From positions 1,434,195 through 1,468,448 of the forward strand of contig BFEA01000006.1 of NCBI GenBank assembly GCA_003427395.1: a stretch of DNA of 34,254 nt, written 5' to 3'. The notes beneath the pieces were generated by a model, which saw only the letters and a program-made list of their open reading frames with translations, did no database searches and had not been told where the DNA came from. This document shows positions 9,363 through 19,799 of the stretch, piece after piece. The position numbers and the translations under genes were made by a program. How positions within the stretch are numbered: the stretch's first letter is position 1; the number at the start of each line of letters is the position of its first letter. Origin of the DNA: Chara braunii (taxonomy: Eukaryota; Streptophyta; Charophyceae; Charales; Characeae).

Positions 9363-9849
9363 CGGTCCCAGATGGTCCCACGCGATTCTAGGTGGTCCCA
9401 TGCTGTCAAACACTTCGTCCAATGACTATTGAGTCGAAAACACTTCTAAAAAAAAATAAAACCAGTGCCGAATCTCAAAACCGCATGCGTCGAGACTGCC
9501 GCAAATGATCGCTCGCGTCCCACGTCAGTCCCAACTTAATCCAGGTTGTCCCAAGTAGTCCACTCCCACCGCCGCAAGTGTCGGGTAGTCCCAACTACAA
9601 AACATTTATCTCATGTGCCGCATAAAAAAAATAGACCTGACCATTACGCTCAGATTTCGTACCGTCGCATGTCGTCAATCGCCACCATGTCACACTGTTG
9701 TTGCCGTACACACCAATGGTAACAAATCTTCACCAAGAAAAGCAGACGCCGCGCCACAACAAAAAAATATTTTCGTACCATAAAAGAAACCTCCACTGCC
9801 GCGCCGCACGTCCTACCGTCGTGCCGCAATTCCATTGCCGCGCCGAACC

Positions 9850-10250
9850 CACGTCAAGAAAAACGGCAGCGCTTCGCCGTACCGTACCACCATAAAAAAA
9901 AGAAAACGGCAGCGCTCCGCCATGCCGTACCACCGTTAAAAAAAGGCAACACTTCACTGTGTCGTACCATCGCAAAAAAACGACGACGCTTCGCCGTGCC
10001 GTACCACCGTAAAAAGACGGCAACACTTCGCCGTGTCGTACCACCGTAAAAAAACGGCAACGCTTCGCTGTGCAGTACCACCGCAAAAAGACGGTGGCGC
10101 TTCGCTGTGCCGTACCACCATAAAAAAACAGCAGCGCTTCGCCATGCCATACCACCGCAAAAAAACGGAGGCGCTTTGTTGTGTCGTACCATCGTAAAAA
10201 GACGGCGATACTTCGTTGTGCCGTACCACCGTAAAAAAACGGCAGCGCCA
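9850..10250. repeat. 37-bp minisatellite in repeat A copy 2
   Basis: About eleven units of the same 37-bp repeat as at 556-985. The order of variants differs from copy 1, as expected for an independently evolving array. Confidence 0.9.
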
Positions 10251-10976
10251 CTCTTCAAAACAAAGTGCCAACGACGTGCCCTGAAAACGGCAGCGTCACC
10301 CTTCAAAATTTAGGTGCCGCGCCGACGTCGTGGTATTTCGGCAGCATAACCCCACAAAAATGGGTTATGGTTGCCGAAAATATCGGCCGACACACCTCCA
10401 CCACTTGTCGTGCCCCCCGTCGCTCCGCTGCCGCTCCTCACCACGCTGCCGCAGAGTCCCCCTAGAGACCAGTCTGCCAAGGTGGAGCAGAGTGCTCCAG
10501 CGAAGGCTATGGCTCTCTCCTCCTTCGTCTCGCTCCTCCGCAGTCCTCCAGCTGCGCCGACAGTAGTCTTGTTTTCTCTCCAGCACTCCAACGATGAGGC
10601 AAGTGTGCCGTTGCACACAGGCAGCTGGAGGCAAATGTGAGGCAGCTGGGGGACAACTGCCTCTTTTGTAGTGGCTGAGGAGGGCAGCAACAGCCTCAGT
10701 TGCCCCCAGGCAAAAATCGTCACTTGCCTGGGGCCGTTCATCTGAACCAGATCCACGGACTGAGGTTGTCTCACCTTAGCCACATACTTAGGGTGGCAGT
10801 TGTACTCAACTGCCCCTCTTTTTCTTTATTTTCCCTGCACTCAGCCCCACACTGAGTGCAGGTTCAGTGGGAAAATAGTTGTTTCGAGCCAAGTTCCCCT
10901 CACTGACCCTCCAGTTCCTAAGCCTCTGGCCTGAGTCACATTCAGGCCAGTTTGGCCTGTATCTGATCATAGCCGC

Positions 10977-11057
10977 GGCCACATTCGTGGCCATGGCTTT
11001 TTTTTTTTAACTTCTCTTTAATTCAACTATCTCGGATTTTCACGAGATAGCTGAATT
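10977..11057. other. Two long hairpins in A2: GGCCAC/GTGGCC and AATTCA-CTATCTCG
   Basis: AGCC..GGCCAC (10971-10982) pairs with GTGGCC..GGCT (10987-10998) over ATTC. AATTCA-A-CTATCTCG (11020-11034) pairs with CGAGATAG-C-TGAATT (11043-11057), 14 of 15 positions. In copy 1 the first stem keeps pairing through G-U-type and C-G replacements. In the second, the paired and unpaired positions shift by one but the stem persists. Confidence 0.75.
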
Positions 11058-11731
11058 TCTGGCATTTTCAAATCTGGTTTTCTTTTGTTTTTCTGATAAG
11101 GGGCTGAAAAGTTACAGCCCCTTTCAATTTGATGTATCTGGGCACTTTTCCCAATGCAGATACATCAAGGAAAGGTTGTACTTAGCCTTTTCCCTGAGGT
11201 TACTTTTAAATTTTCAGGCTCCCCTTAAAAACGGAAGCCTGACAGTTACCTCTGGCAGCTTGTGCCGGAGGTAGCAGCTGGTGAGGACAAGTGTCCTCAA
11301 GAAAAAACACAGAACACAAAAGAAGAAGAAAAAAAAAAAAACTTAGATCCCCCCAACTATACTGTTCCTGACTTTAATCTGAGCCAGGAGCATGTAGTTG
11401 GGGCCAACTGCATCTCCCTCACCTCTGCTGCCCCCCCCTTGAAAACGGGGAGGACAGTTGTCGTTGTTGGGAGGAGTAGGGAAACAACTCGTGAAAACTC
11501 ACGAGTTCAAATCCCGACAGACTCAGACCGGGTTGCAAAAAGTGCCCAGATGATTTTTAGAAACATATTCGCTTAATAAAAAAATCTAAAAAAGTGCTCG
11601 CACATGACCTAGGTGTCTGACTACCTACAGAAAACCAATCAAGGTCAACAAAATTCTCTTAGACCACCAAAAAAATAGTGGCGCAAACCGAAAAATACAG
11701 ATTTTCAAAGAAAAATCAGATCCCGTTTCTC

Positions 11732-11732
<1 letters not shown>

Positions 11733-11781
<49 letters not shown>
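11733..11781. repeat. Poly-T tract (T49)
   Basis: An uninterrupted T run at the place where copy 1 has a (CTTTT)n tract. Confidence 0.95.
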
Positions 11782-11917
11782 CTTCTTCCCCCCGCTAACA
11801 ACAGGGAGGCAGCTGGCAGGTCGGGAGGAGCAGGTCCTCCTCTCCCCATCCTCCCATTTCTCTCTCTCTCACTCCCCACTCAACTCCTCCAACCCCCTCT
11901 TGCTTTCCGCGTGTGAA

Positions 11918-11954
11918 CTGTGGGCCGCGAGATCTCAAGATCTCGCGGCCACAG
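11918..11954. other. 17-bp hairpin with one bulge, CTGTGG-CCGCGAGATCT
   Basis: CTGTGG, a bulged G, then CCGCGAGATCT (11925-11935) pair with AGATCTCGCGG (11938-11948) and CCACAG (11949-11954) over a CA loop. This is the longest stem found in repeat A. Copy 1 (near 2925-2961) has two mismatches in it. Confidence 0.85.
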
Positions 11955-12192
11955 TCATCTAACCAAAACAAAGTGGGAACCTTTGTGCTCCCACACAGTT
12001 TGCAAAGACTGTTCTTTTGTTTGTTTTTCCCTTTTTTTTTCCGTTATTCCGTTGGCTTTGCCAACGGTCACGTCCCATCGTGGCCTGCCAGAACACATCG
12101 GGATACAGACCCGGGTTTAAATCACTACCGGGATTTTGAACCATTTCTCGATTTATGCGTGTCATCCTTGCGCAGGGGTCATGCTCATCTAA

Positions 12193-12251
12193 GGCACGAC
12201 TGATTTCAGTCGCGCGATCTTGAAGATCGCACGGCTGAAACAGGTCGTGCC
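12193..12251. other. Cruciform/cloverleaf-like structure in A2
   Basis: The outer stem GGCACGAC (12193-12200) pairs with GTCGTGCC (12244-12251). Inside are CGACTG/CAGTCG (12197-12202/12207-12212), which overlaps the outer stem and would compete with it, and GCGATCT/AGATCGC. It is homologous to 3197-3260. Confidence 0.8.
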
Positions 12252-12422
12252 CAACTGCCCCAGCATAGTAGGCTGCTCCAAAAGGACCTAGCCCGGTAGC
12301 GCAGTATGTCGGATTCGACCCCAGTACCTGTTGGGTAGTAGTCTGGCATTGTAACCTACTGGGCTAGCTCCTATCACGATAGGAGCAGCTCTTCTATATG
12401 AAGAACTCAGCCCTGTACCTAT

Positions 12423-12800
12423 CCCCTTGTCGTGGCCTTGCAGGCCCTGCCTGCCTATGGCTCTGCAGGCCGACCTTGCCTGTGGCCTTGCAGGCCCCGC
12501 CTGTCTGTGGTCTAGCAGGCCNNNNNNNNNNNNNNNNNNNNNNNNNNNNNNNNNNNNNNNNNNNNNNNNNNNNNNNNNNNNNNNNNNNNNNNNNNNNNNN
12601 NNNNNNNNNNNNNNNNNNNNNNNNNNNNNNNNNNNNNNNNNNNNNNGCCTGTCTGTGGTCTAGCAGGCCTGTCTCTGGTCTAGCAGGCCTATCCCTTTGT
12701 CGTGGCCTTGCAGGCCCTGCCTGCCTATGGCTCTGCAGGCCCACCTTGCCTATGGCCTTGCAGACCCCACCTGTCTGTGGTCTAGCAGGCCTTGCCGGCC
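12423..12800. repeat. GGCCTTGCAGGCC minisatellite, A2, interrupted by gap
   Basis: An expanded version of the array at 3430-3560. It is collapsed or unresolved at the run of N, and its true length is unknown. Confidence 0.85.
12522..12646. other. Assembly gap (125 N)
   Basis: Undetermined bases inside the palindromic minisatellite. Frames drawn across it are meaningless. Confidence 1.
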
Positions 12801-13358
12801 GGCGGCCTAGCAAGCTCTGCCTGCCTGCTACTTCCCCGTGGATGGCTGCCCATCCACAGCACCGGGGCCACCCATCAGGTAGGCCTCGGCATAGGCCTGC
12901 TGGTCCCACCCCGGCTCGAGGTCAACCCGGCAGGCCCAAAAAAAAAAAAACTTGCTATTCCTCTCGTGTTGTAGCCCCATACGCGGCACATCCCTCTTTT
13001 TCGCCTACTTAGGTCCTGAATCGCGTGGCTTAGCAGCCGCGTGACATTACTATAGGTTGAATAGGTCTAGTTTTACCATTCCCATGTCCGCACATTCCTG
13101 CGGCTTCGACAAAAGCGAAGCATTGCCGTTCGCATTCGTTACTCGCGGACGCCACACTCGCCCAGACTAAAGTTCAAAAACTTCTAGTCTCTCAATCATA
13201 GGTCATGTCTAAATAAGCATTTTGGCAACGTCAGTCTCATCAGGTCCTTCAATCCAACGAAAGAGTCGGACAATGTCCGACGTTTAAAATCCCCGGTATT
13301 TGCCCAGACACCGTGTCGTCACACCCTTTTTTCGGATCAGATACAGCAAGCGATAGAA

Positions 13359-14218
13359 CTATATCAACTTCTCCCTGAACCCTTCGCTCCTCTGTCCCTT
13401 TCTTGTTTGGAGTACAAACGTCCTCTCACAGGTATGAACTAGAACATCCCTCACTTTAGTCAGCGCTTCTTTTCTCTCAACACATGACTCTTTTTTCTCC
13501 GCTTTGCTCCATCTATGATTTCGTTTGACGATCTTAGCGTCCTTCTGAAACGCACCTCCCATACCGTTAGAGGCGCCTGCCGCAAGGTCATTAGGCCTTT
13601 TGCCAAGCCCACTCTTCTCATTATCCAACGACTTCTTTCTTTTCATCGCTTCCCGCAGAGTATGGCAGAGGTACTGGTCGAAATCCCCCTGCTCAAAGTT
13701 CTCTGGGATCTTATCTCATACTAGTCTCCCCTCTGTCCCACGAATCAAGTCTCGCTGCTCAGCGTCTGTGAAGTTCATGAGGAAGACAAAGCACTTGTCG
13801 TGTTTAGACAACGCCCAGACCTTGCGGGATGCACGCTCATACTCCGCCAGAAAGTGCCCTATTGACACATAACTGTATCGATCTATCTTCTCAACTTGAA
13901 GACCGTCCTTGGTCAGTTGTTCCTCACCTAGTCGGTACTTATTCCACATGTCATCATAAAACTTCCTCCATGATGACCCTGCTCTTCTAACCAACCCACT
14001 GACTTCCTCCTTAAAACCTATATGGATATACCTTATCACCTCGTTCAGCATCTGCTCCTCATTCCATTTGCGTGAGACGTCATCTGTTCAAACTTATCAA
14101 GGAAGTCAGAAACATGATAGTCCTTGAAAACGTCGATCTCAACCTTGGGTAGGTTGTCTCGCTCCCAATCACTCACACCCAGCAGATAGGGATCCTTCCA
14201 TCTCGAGCTCCCTCGACC
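13359..14218 (-). pseudogene. Ty3/gypsy-type gag remnant, element 2
   Basis: The minus strand encodes a diverged relative of the gag at 6265-7260. Near 14160-14110 it has RDNLPKVEI, DYHVSDFLDKFEQ; then, after a frameshift at about 14075-14100, WNEEQML and IRYIHIG; then W-x2-F with FYDDMWNKYRLG, FLAEYERA, and CFVFLMNF-x-DAEQRDLIRG. An in-frame TGA (13716-13718) interrupts it in the linker before a Lys-rich tail (13646-13359). No zinc knuckle is left, and no ATG is seen upstream before an in-frame stop near 14221. The reading ends about 50 bp from repeat A copy 2, which takes the place of any pol. Similarity to the other gag is clear by motif but the two are far apart, so they are different subfamilies and not a recent duplication. 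It is inactive. Confidence 0.75.
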
Positions 14219-14734
14219 CCGTCACCTGTTGAACAACAACGAGCGGCGTTAGGGTCGAGACTTGAGAGAAGTTACGTGTCTAAGTCAAATATAAAATATA
14301 TCCCATAAGAATCTATTCATAATATCGGCGATATCGAAGAGAGACTTTTAGGAAAATATCCACCTAAAATAAAACGCAAATATTCACAATAAGTCCCTCA
14401 AATCATAACTCATGTATTACCCACTTATGGTTTCTATTATCTAGGAAGGACACAATATACGTATGACATATAGGTGGATACTCTAAACATGAATTCAAAT
14501 TGCAGTACAACCCATGATAAATAACATATACTTACAACAATAATCATAACTTATTGGCAAGGGTTGTAACTGAAAAGCACGGCAAAATTTATAAACAACA
14601 AGATGAAGCCAACTCAACTGTCAGTCATATAACAAGATAAACCTCAACAACATATTTCATATTCTATAAGGCAAAAATAAGACTAGCAATGAGTAAATAA
14701 CATGATACGATTGTTACCCCTTCGACTCTTAAGC
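14219..14734. other. AT-rich leader of element 2, no gene
   Basis: AT-rich untranslated-looking sequence between gag and block S. No structure is recognised beyond short AT repeats. Confidence 0.5.
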
Positions 14735-15500
14735 AAAACATTTAATACAGAAGGGCGATGTAATCCTCATGAGATAACATCTTGACTCTTGAGCCCCGCT
14801 CTTAAGATCAAGCCTCACGACAATCCTCTTTGATTCCAGCGCTTGCACTTCACCGACCCTATCATGGTCAGATCAACAACCCTATTCATACCTATCAGGG
14901 CAACGAACAGCGAATCCGCACCCTCACAAATATGGTGGCCCTACTTAATGGGAGACGAGCCAAGATCGCTACTCTAGAACCGCTCTCACTAAGCAGTATC
15001 TGTTCCACTTGACCATCACAGTTTCGGTAAGGTAACAAGCCCCCTTCCTTTTTTCTCAACAGACAATGTAGTTACTCTCCTATCATAGGAAAGGTAACAA
15101 CACCCTACTAATGGACCAGGAACATAATTCCGGTGTGAGTCTCACTATCATCTTTGAGACTTATAACTGCTTCCTTAAGTCTCAACTTGGGGATAAAAAT
15201 TTGAAACTGCACTTCCACTAAGGACAACTGTACACGTCGACTTACTCCCTTGAGGAAGAACCATCTTCCCCAGGAATGAGTCACCCCATTCACCTCTGGT
15301 CCCATGCCAGATGTGGGTTTCATGCAAAGTCTATGTCCTCTTGAAAAACAATCCATATGTACACCGTCAATCAAACATCGAAAAAAATACAGAAAAAATG
15401 CATATATGACAACAACCGGACAAATATATACACATATATTACAAATATTTAAAACATAAGTCTCTCTTCAGGTTAGTCAAACCGTTAGCTAAGTAACCAC
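14735..15500 (-). repeat. Conserved non-coding block S, copy 2
   Basis: Homologous to 5500-6150 (GATAACATCTTGACTC..GAGCCCCGCT, ACAATGTAGT, TAATTCCGG...GTCTCACTATCA). Here it lies between gag and PBS. In element 1 it lies on the other side of gag. Confidence 0.65.
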
Positions 15501-15901
15501 TACTTCTCGAATTTTTATCGGTAGTTACCTCTATACAATCCCCTAGGTGACTCAACTTATTGCCAACTGATACCATCAAAAGGATTTAGGCAATCAGTAC
15601 CTATCATACCATAATTCAGTCTGAACTCAAGGAAATAGTTTTGCCATTAAACCCCTCACTTCGCACTTATCGGTCATCCCTCCTCATTCATGTCGCTCAT
15701 GTACCAGAAAACTCCTCAAAAGCGAGGTTCTATCGACCAAGGGAGGGCGACTGTGCTTGACCACTTATAATAAACACTTCACACTTAGTCAATGTATCAA
15801 GCAATCAACCATATGCGTTCAAAAAAAAGTTTCTCCTTTTGCCTAGTTCTCACTTTCTTATACCCGGATGTCGTTCCACCAGGGACAACGACAGGCAACT
15901 G

Positions 15902-15922
15902 TTATCCCCGGCAACGACGCCA
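15902..15922 (-). promoter_or_regulatory. Primer-binding site, tRNA-Asp type, element 2
   Basis: The minus strand reads TGGCGTCGTTGCCGGGGATA, one change from the tRNA-Asp complement. It is two bases (GG) past the CA end of LTR2, the same layout as element 1. Confidence 0.8.
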
Positions 15923-15924
15923 CC

Positions 15925-16370
15925 TGTCGAGCGCATCGGTCCGGCACCGCACAAGGCAGCACGGGACCCTCCCGACCGCGTCACGCAGGAGTTGGTTTGT
16001 TCCCTCGTCGTGAATATACATAGAGCTTCCGCAAGCCGCTCCGGCCGAGTGCGCTAGCCATACCTCTCGCGAGCCCCTACGATAGGATAAGGTCTACACG
16101 AGGCACGACTTACCCCCACCTTACGGGAGTTGTCACCTCCCTTCGGTGGGCGTATCCCCGCCGAGCTACCAGTCCACAGTACGAAAGTTAATCAGCTGCA
16201 ATCGCAGAGGTGGACCAGCCGAGGGCGTTTCTCGTTCGCTGTAGCATAGGGGGTACGCGCGGTATAACGCCTCTATCGGACCCGCACGCGAACCGACATC
16301 TTGGGGGGCTGAGGTCCTAAGCGTGACTCGTCGCCGGTCGACTAGGACGCATGCCACACACCACTCACAC
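15925..16370 (-). mobile_element. LTR2 (5' LTR of element 2)
   Basis: It ends in CA two bases before the PBS and aligns with LTR1 over most of its length (CCACCTCTGCGATTGCAGCT, GGTAGCTCGGCGGGGATACG, GGAGGTGACAACTCCC). The outer boundary is approximate, possibly at a TGTGTGGCATGCG start near 16360. No partner 3' LTR is recognised in the window. Confidence 0.65.
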
Positions 16371-17055
16371 GACACAAAAAAAAACATAGAAATAAAAACA
16401 CGCATACATATATAGAACAACACAGGACAAACAACGCGATAACACTCCTAGTCCCTTAGTAGTCATCCCATAACTTTCCGATGCGGAAATCGGATAGGTG
16501 ACGCGCGTGAGACTTAGTATAAAACTGCGCGGACGTAGGGCTAACTCATATCGACTCGCAATCATGCAAGTATCCGCAAGTAATTGCAATGATGGCGTAG
16601 TATGTAGTACCCATACTTATGAGGTCCTCGTCAATCTCGAGGGTCACACTCGACACTCAAGTGTCGGCTGACACTCGCCTTGAGGGAATGATCTCTCGAC
16701 GCTGGACAACCGCCAAGTGCGGTTGAAAACCACACCCTCTTCTGCACCCTGCGGAGAGTGGGTGGTACACAGGTTCATACCTGTGGTGACAATCGTCTCT
16801 TATTGCCCTGGAGACCATCTCTATCATCCAATGTCTGAAAATAAGTCAAGGGGTTTGACTTTGACGGTTGTCACGGACTACAATGTCCAACTATAAAAAT
16901 CAACAAGCAGAATCAATCAGTAAATAAATAAACATCCCACGCTCATATATCAAATCAGAACTCGAGATACAATAAAAGAAAGGGGAACATAAACCCATCA
17001 GGTATGCAGATCGTGCGACATATGGTTGTCATTCTAACTGCCTCCAAAGTACCAC
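16371..17055. other. No gene; small perfect hairpins
   Basis: Includes CGACACT-CA-AGTGTCG (16651-16666) and CACAGGT-TCAT-ACCTGTG (16768-16785), both perfect 7-bp stems. Otherwise unrecognised. Confidence 0.6.
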
Positions 17056-17059
17056 TAGC

Positions 17060-17760
17060 GGTTAACGACCACCTGAAATTTCAGAATGAAAGATTCTGAA
17101 GTAGTCTGAAACTGTTGAAATGGTCTAAAGACACTTCAGGTCATTTCAGAAGTTTCCGGTGGTTTGCGAGACAAGTTTTATGTTTGTTTGTTTTTTCTGC
17201 CTGTTTTTTCAGCCACTTCAGGTCATTTCAAGAATTTCGGTGGGGACCTGAAACCGTTGAAGTGGCTGAAGATTCTGAATGGGGTTTTAGGTACCCCCAT
17301 CCAAATGGTTCGATGGGGGTAGTTGAAACCCCTTTCAGAAGTTTCAGCCACTTCAGGTCATTTTAGGAATTTCAGGTGGGGACCTGAAACCGCTGAAGTG
17401 GCTGAAGCTTCTGAAAGGGGTTTCAGGTACCCCCATCCAAATGGTTGGACGGGGGTGCATGAAACCCCTTTCAGAAGCTTCAGCCACTTGAGGTTATTTC
17501 AGGAAGTTTAGGTGGGGACCTGAAACCGTTGAAGTGGCTGGGGTACCTGAAACCCCTTTCAGAAGCTTCAGCCACTTCAGGTCATTTCAGGAATTTCAGG
17601 TGGGGACCTGAAACCACTAAAGTGACTAAAGCTTCTGAAAGGGGTTTCAGGTACCCCCATCCCACCATTTGCAATGGATTTGTAGGCAATCTGAAAGTGG
17701 TGTATCAAGCTGAAGTGGCTGAACTGCCTGAAGGCGGTTTCAGACAACCCCATGTATAGA
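17060..17760. repeat. Palindromic tandem array (TGAAGTGGCTGAAG)
   Basis: At least four units are centred on CAGGTGGGGACCTG at about 17244, 17378, 17514 and 17603. Around each centre the flanks are inverted copies of each other: CTTTCAG..CTTCAGCCACTTCA on the left, TGAAGTGGCTGAAG..CTGAAAGG on the right. Between centres a second palindrome forms from GGGGTTTCA (17417-17425) with TGAAACCCC (17460-17468) and CCCCC/GGGGG inside. The array can therefore fold in two registers and a transcript would be largely double-stranded. Units decay toward both edges. The short frames through it are artefacts of the repeat. Confidence 0.9.
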
Positions 17761-18477
17761 TCCTCACACAATCTGAAAGTGGTGTAGTAACCTAAAGTGG
17801 TTGAACTGCTTGGAAAAGAGACCTGAAAATATATGCACCCGTTAACCATCTCTCCAATGTACGACTCATATACCAAGCTCCAAAATATTAACCTGCATAA
17901 AATACAGACACACACAGTAGCCACATTGCCATACACCAATGTGGTCAACTTTACTGTTCCCTGTAACTCACACCACGCCGCACACACTCAAACCCTAGTC
18001 ATAGTTCAACTTTTCCAAATCCTATAAATTCTTTATAATGGTCATTTAAAAGAAGTCTGATTAAAATCCTCAAAGAAGCATATCAAATCTCAGGGATAAA
18101 ACAATCAAGTAGAGGTACAGGTGTAAGCAAAGTTGTGTCGTGAGCCGACGAATCGGCGATCAACCGACCGACCTGTTATCAGTGATAACATAAGATGATC
18201 CTCGTAGCATCAAGCTGAAACTAGTCCAAATCCTGGATCGAATGTCCAAAGAAGACCTGTATCATACAACAGGTCAATGTCCAGGTTAAATCGTCAATGT
18301 ATGGAGATCAAATCCCCATGACACGTTCTCACTCGTGACTCTCTTGATAGCCAAGCCTAGGTCTACCTCTAAGCGAGTGCCCAAAGAAAGGTTGACCTAT
18401 GGCAGAATCTCCCCCATATAGAGTGGATTGCCAGAGTCGACACCTGTCGAAACACAATTTATCTCCTCTAAACTAAA
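17761..18477. other. No gene recognised
   Basis: Contains further short palindromes such as GTTATCA-G-TGATAAC (near 18175-18190) and GACCTGT/ACAGGTC (near 18256-18274). No coding or RNA family is recognised. Confidence 0.55.
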
Positions 18478-18780
18478 AAAATTTCGGCAATGCTTCCCGT
18501 AGGAAAAGTGTCTTTCCATTGTTTATATCAGCCTAAATATGAAAACAGAAATAATGTTCAACCTTCCAAAGTCAAATTTTGTCTAACTCCCTGAATTAGC
18601 AAACAATTGGGCAACACTCCCTTTAGAAAGGGATACTCTCCAGATTTTTACTAAGTCATACATAAAAGTCAGACAAACTGAACTTTGAAAAGATAAAATA
18701 TGACTAACTCCTTCGTTTTTTAGAAATTTCGGTAGTGCTTCCTGTAGAGAAAGTGGCTTACCAAGATTTATATAAGACCA
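18478..18780. repeat. Three-unit repeat, period about 120 bp
   Basis: A segment built on TTCGGCAATGCTTCCCGTAG with AAAGTG..TT.CCA after it recurs at about 18483, 18605 and 18727, with CTAACTCC between units. Each unit contains a CTTCC...GGAAA or CCCTTTAGAAAGGG pairing. Diverged but clear by eye. Confidence 0.65.
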
Positions 18781-19066
18781 AGTATAATAAAATATCTCAG
18801 AAAATGCATAAATTGACCTAAGTAGAAAAACTTAGCTAAGAAAATGCAGGAATTGAAACTAACTCCTATAGCTCTAGCACGTGGTGAGCATCTAAAGGAA
18901 CTACCTATCAAACGGAAACTCAAACTAAGTAATAATCTCACTCAGCCACATGCAAGTCAAACCACAAAGGTAAGTACTCTCACCAACCCAAAGTCAACCT
19001 TATCAAACAATAGTTTATGGTCTTTCAATGATTTATCCCTTTATACCCAGCTTACATAGGGCATAA

Positions 19067-19786
19067 AGCTAGACCACGCAAATTTATGGAACATGTCTAG
19101 CTCAGCCATGGAGTATACACAAACACAGGGCACTACAACTTTTCCCTTCTTTGGGCATATGACTAGACACCCTAGTCGCCCTGAACTGTTGAAGTATCCC
19201 CACTTTATATAATTGTCTGCACTTAGTCTTTTGATGTACCATATAACTGAACCGATCATCTTTAGCTCAAAATGCAGTCTGCCCCTTTGTACCACAAGTT
19301 TACTCTCAATTAATACTCTCTTCAGTTGGTTATAAGCTATAGTCAGACCACCCAAACTTATGGAACCCTGTCTGACTAGCCTGTTCATAGATAGAATATA
19401 GTAAAGTATAGCCAAGTTATATCCTTTTGATTCCAGCATGTGCGTGACATTGGACCAAGACCACCAAATGGGAACATGTTTGGTCCTCAGCCTGGTTCAT
19501 TTCTTTCAAAGCCAAAGCAGGAAGAGGCTGGGGCACCCAAACTTATGAAACATGCTCCGACCTCCTCGTTCAGAAACTAAAGAAACTGAAAAAAACCCAA
19601 AGTAAACAAGGCGACCAAGTCACCCAAACTTATGGAACATGCTTGGTCCCTGAAAAATCGTTCACATTCAGTCCTCACAAGTCAGAGCAACCAGACCACC
19701 CAAACTTATGGGAACCTGTCTGATCCTTCAGGCAATCCAAAATAAACATAGCACTGGGTCCTCCAAACTTATGGAGACTCTCCCAG
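19067..19786. repeat. Array of seven hairpins: shared loop, different stems
   Basis: Seven copies share a loop near CACCCAAACTTATGGAACAT. Each is closed by its own stem: AGCTAGAC/GTCTAGCT (19067-19102), TAGTCAGAC/GTCTGACTA (19340-19378), GGACCAA/TTGGTCC (19452-19486), GAGGCTGGGGC/GCTCCGACCTC with one mismatch and two G-U (19524-19564), GACCAAG/CTTGGTC (19613-19648), CAGAC/GTCTG (19692-19722) and CTGGG/CCCAG (19754-19786). Spacing is 60-110 bp except for the first gap. Stems differ in sequence but stay complementary; loops stay alike. The flanks are not obviously repeated. On the minus strand the loop can read HKFG-W/G-S in places, but no continuous frame joins the units, so a peptide repeat is unlikely. 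Function unknown. Confidence 0.85.
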
Positions 19787-19799
19787 CCTTTGGTTGACC

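Larger units (their letters stand above)
9363..13310 (-). repeat. Dispersed repeat A, copy 2
   Basis: It aligns with 119-4072 throughout and is the better-preserved copy for many hairpins. Perfect stems include 10704-10713/10724-10733 (10 bp), 10795-10802/10807-10814 (8 bp, tetraloop), 10835-10844/10852-10861 (10 bp), 10926-10934/10942-10950 (9 bp), 11098-11106/11115-11123 (9 bp), 11129-11140/11157-11168 (12 bp), 11486-11493/11500-11507 (8 bp), 11925-11935/11938-11948 (11 bp) and 12049-12056/12060-12067 (8 bp). Its minus-strand terminus at 13310 begins TGTCTGGGCAAATACC and directly abuts the truncated gag of element 2. It contains the assembly gap. Confidence 0.85.

Noticed and set aside
19067-19786. 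CRISPR-like array
   Set aside because: The window is clearly eukaryotic, spacing is irregular, and the repeat part is the loop with varying complementary stems, not a fixed repeat with fixed-length spacers.
19067-19786. Hammerhead ribozyme array
   Set aside because: The loops lack the CTGATGA and GAAA core motifs.
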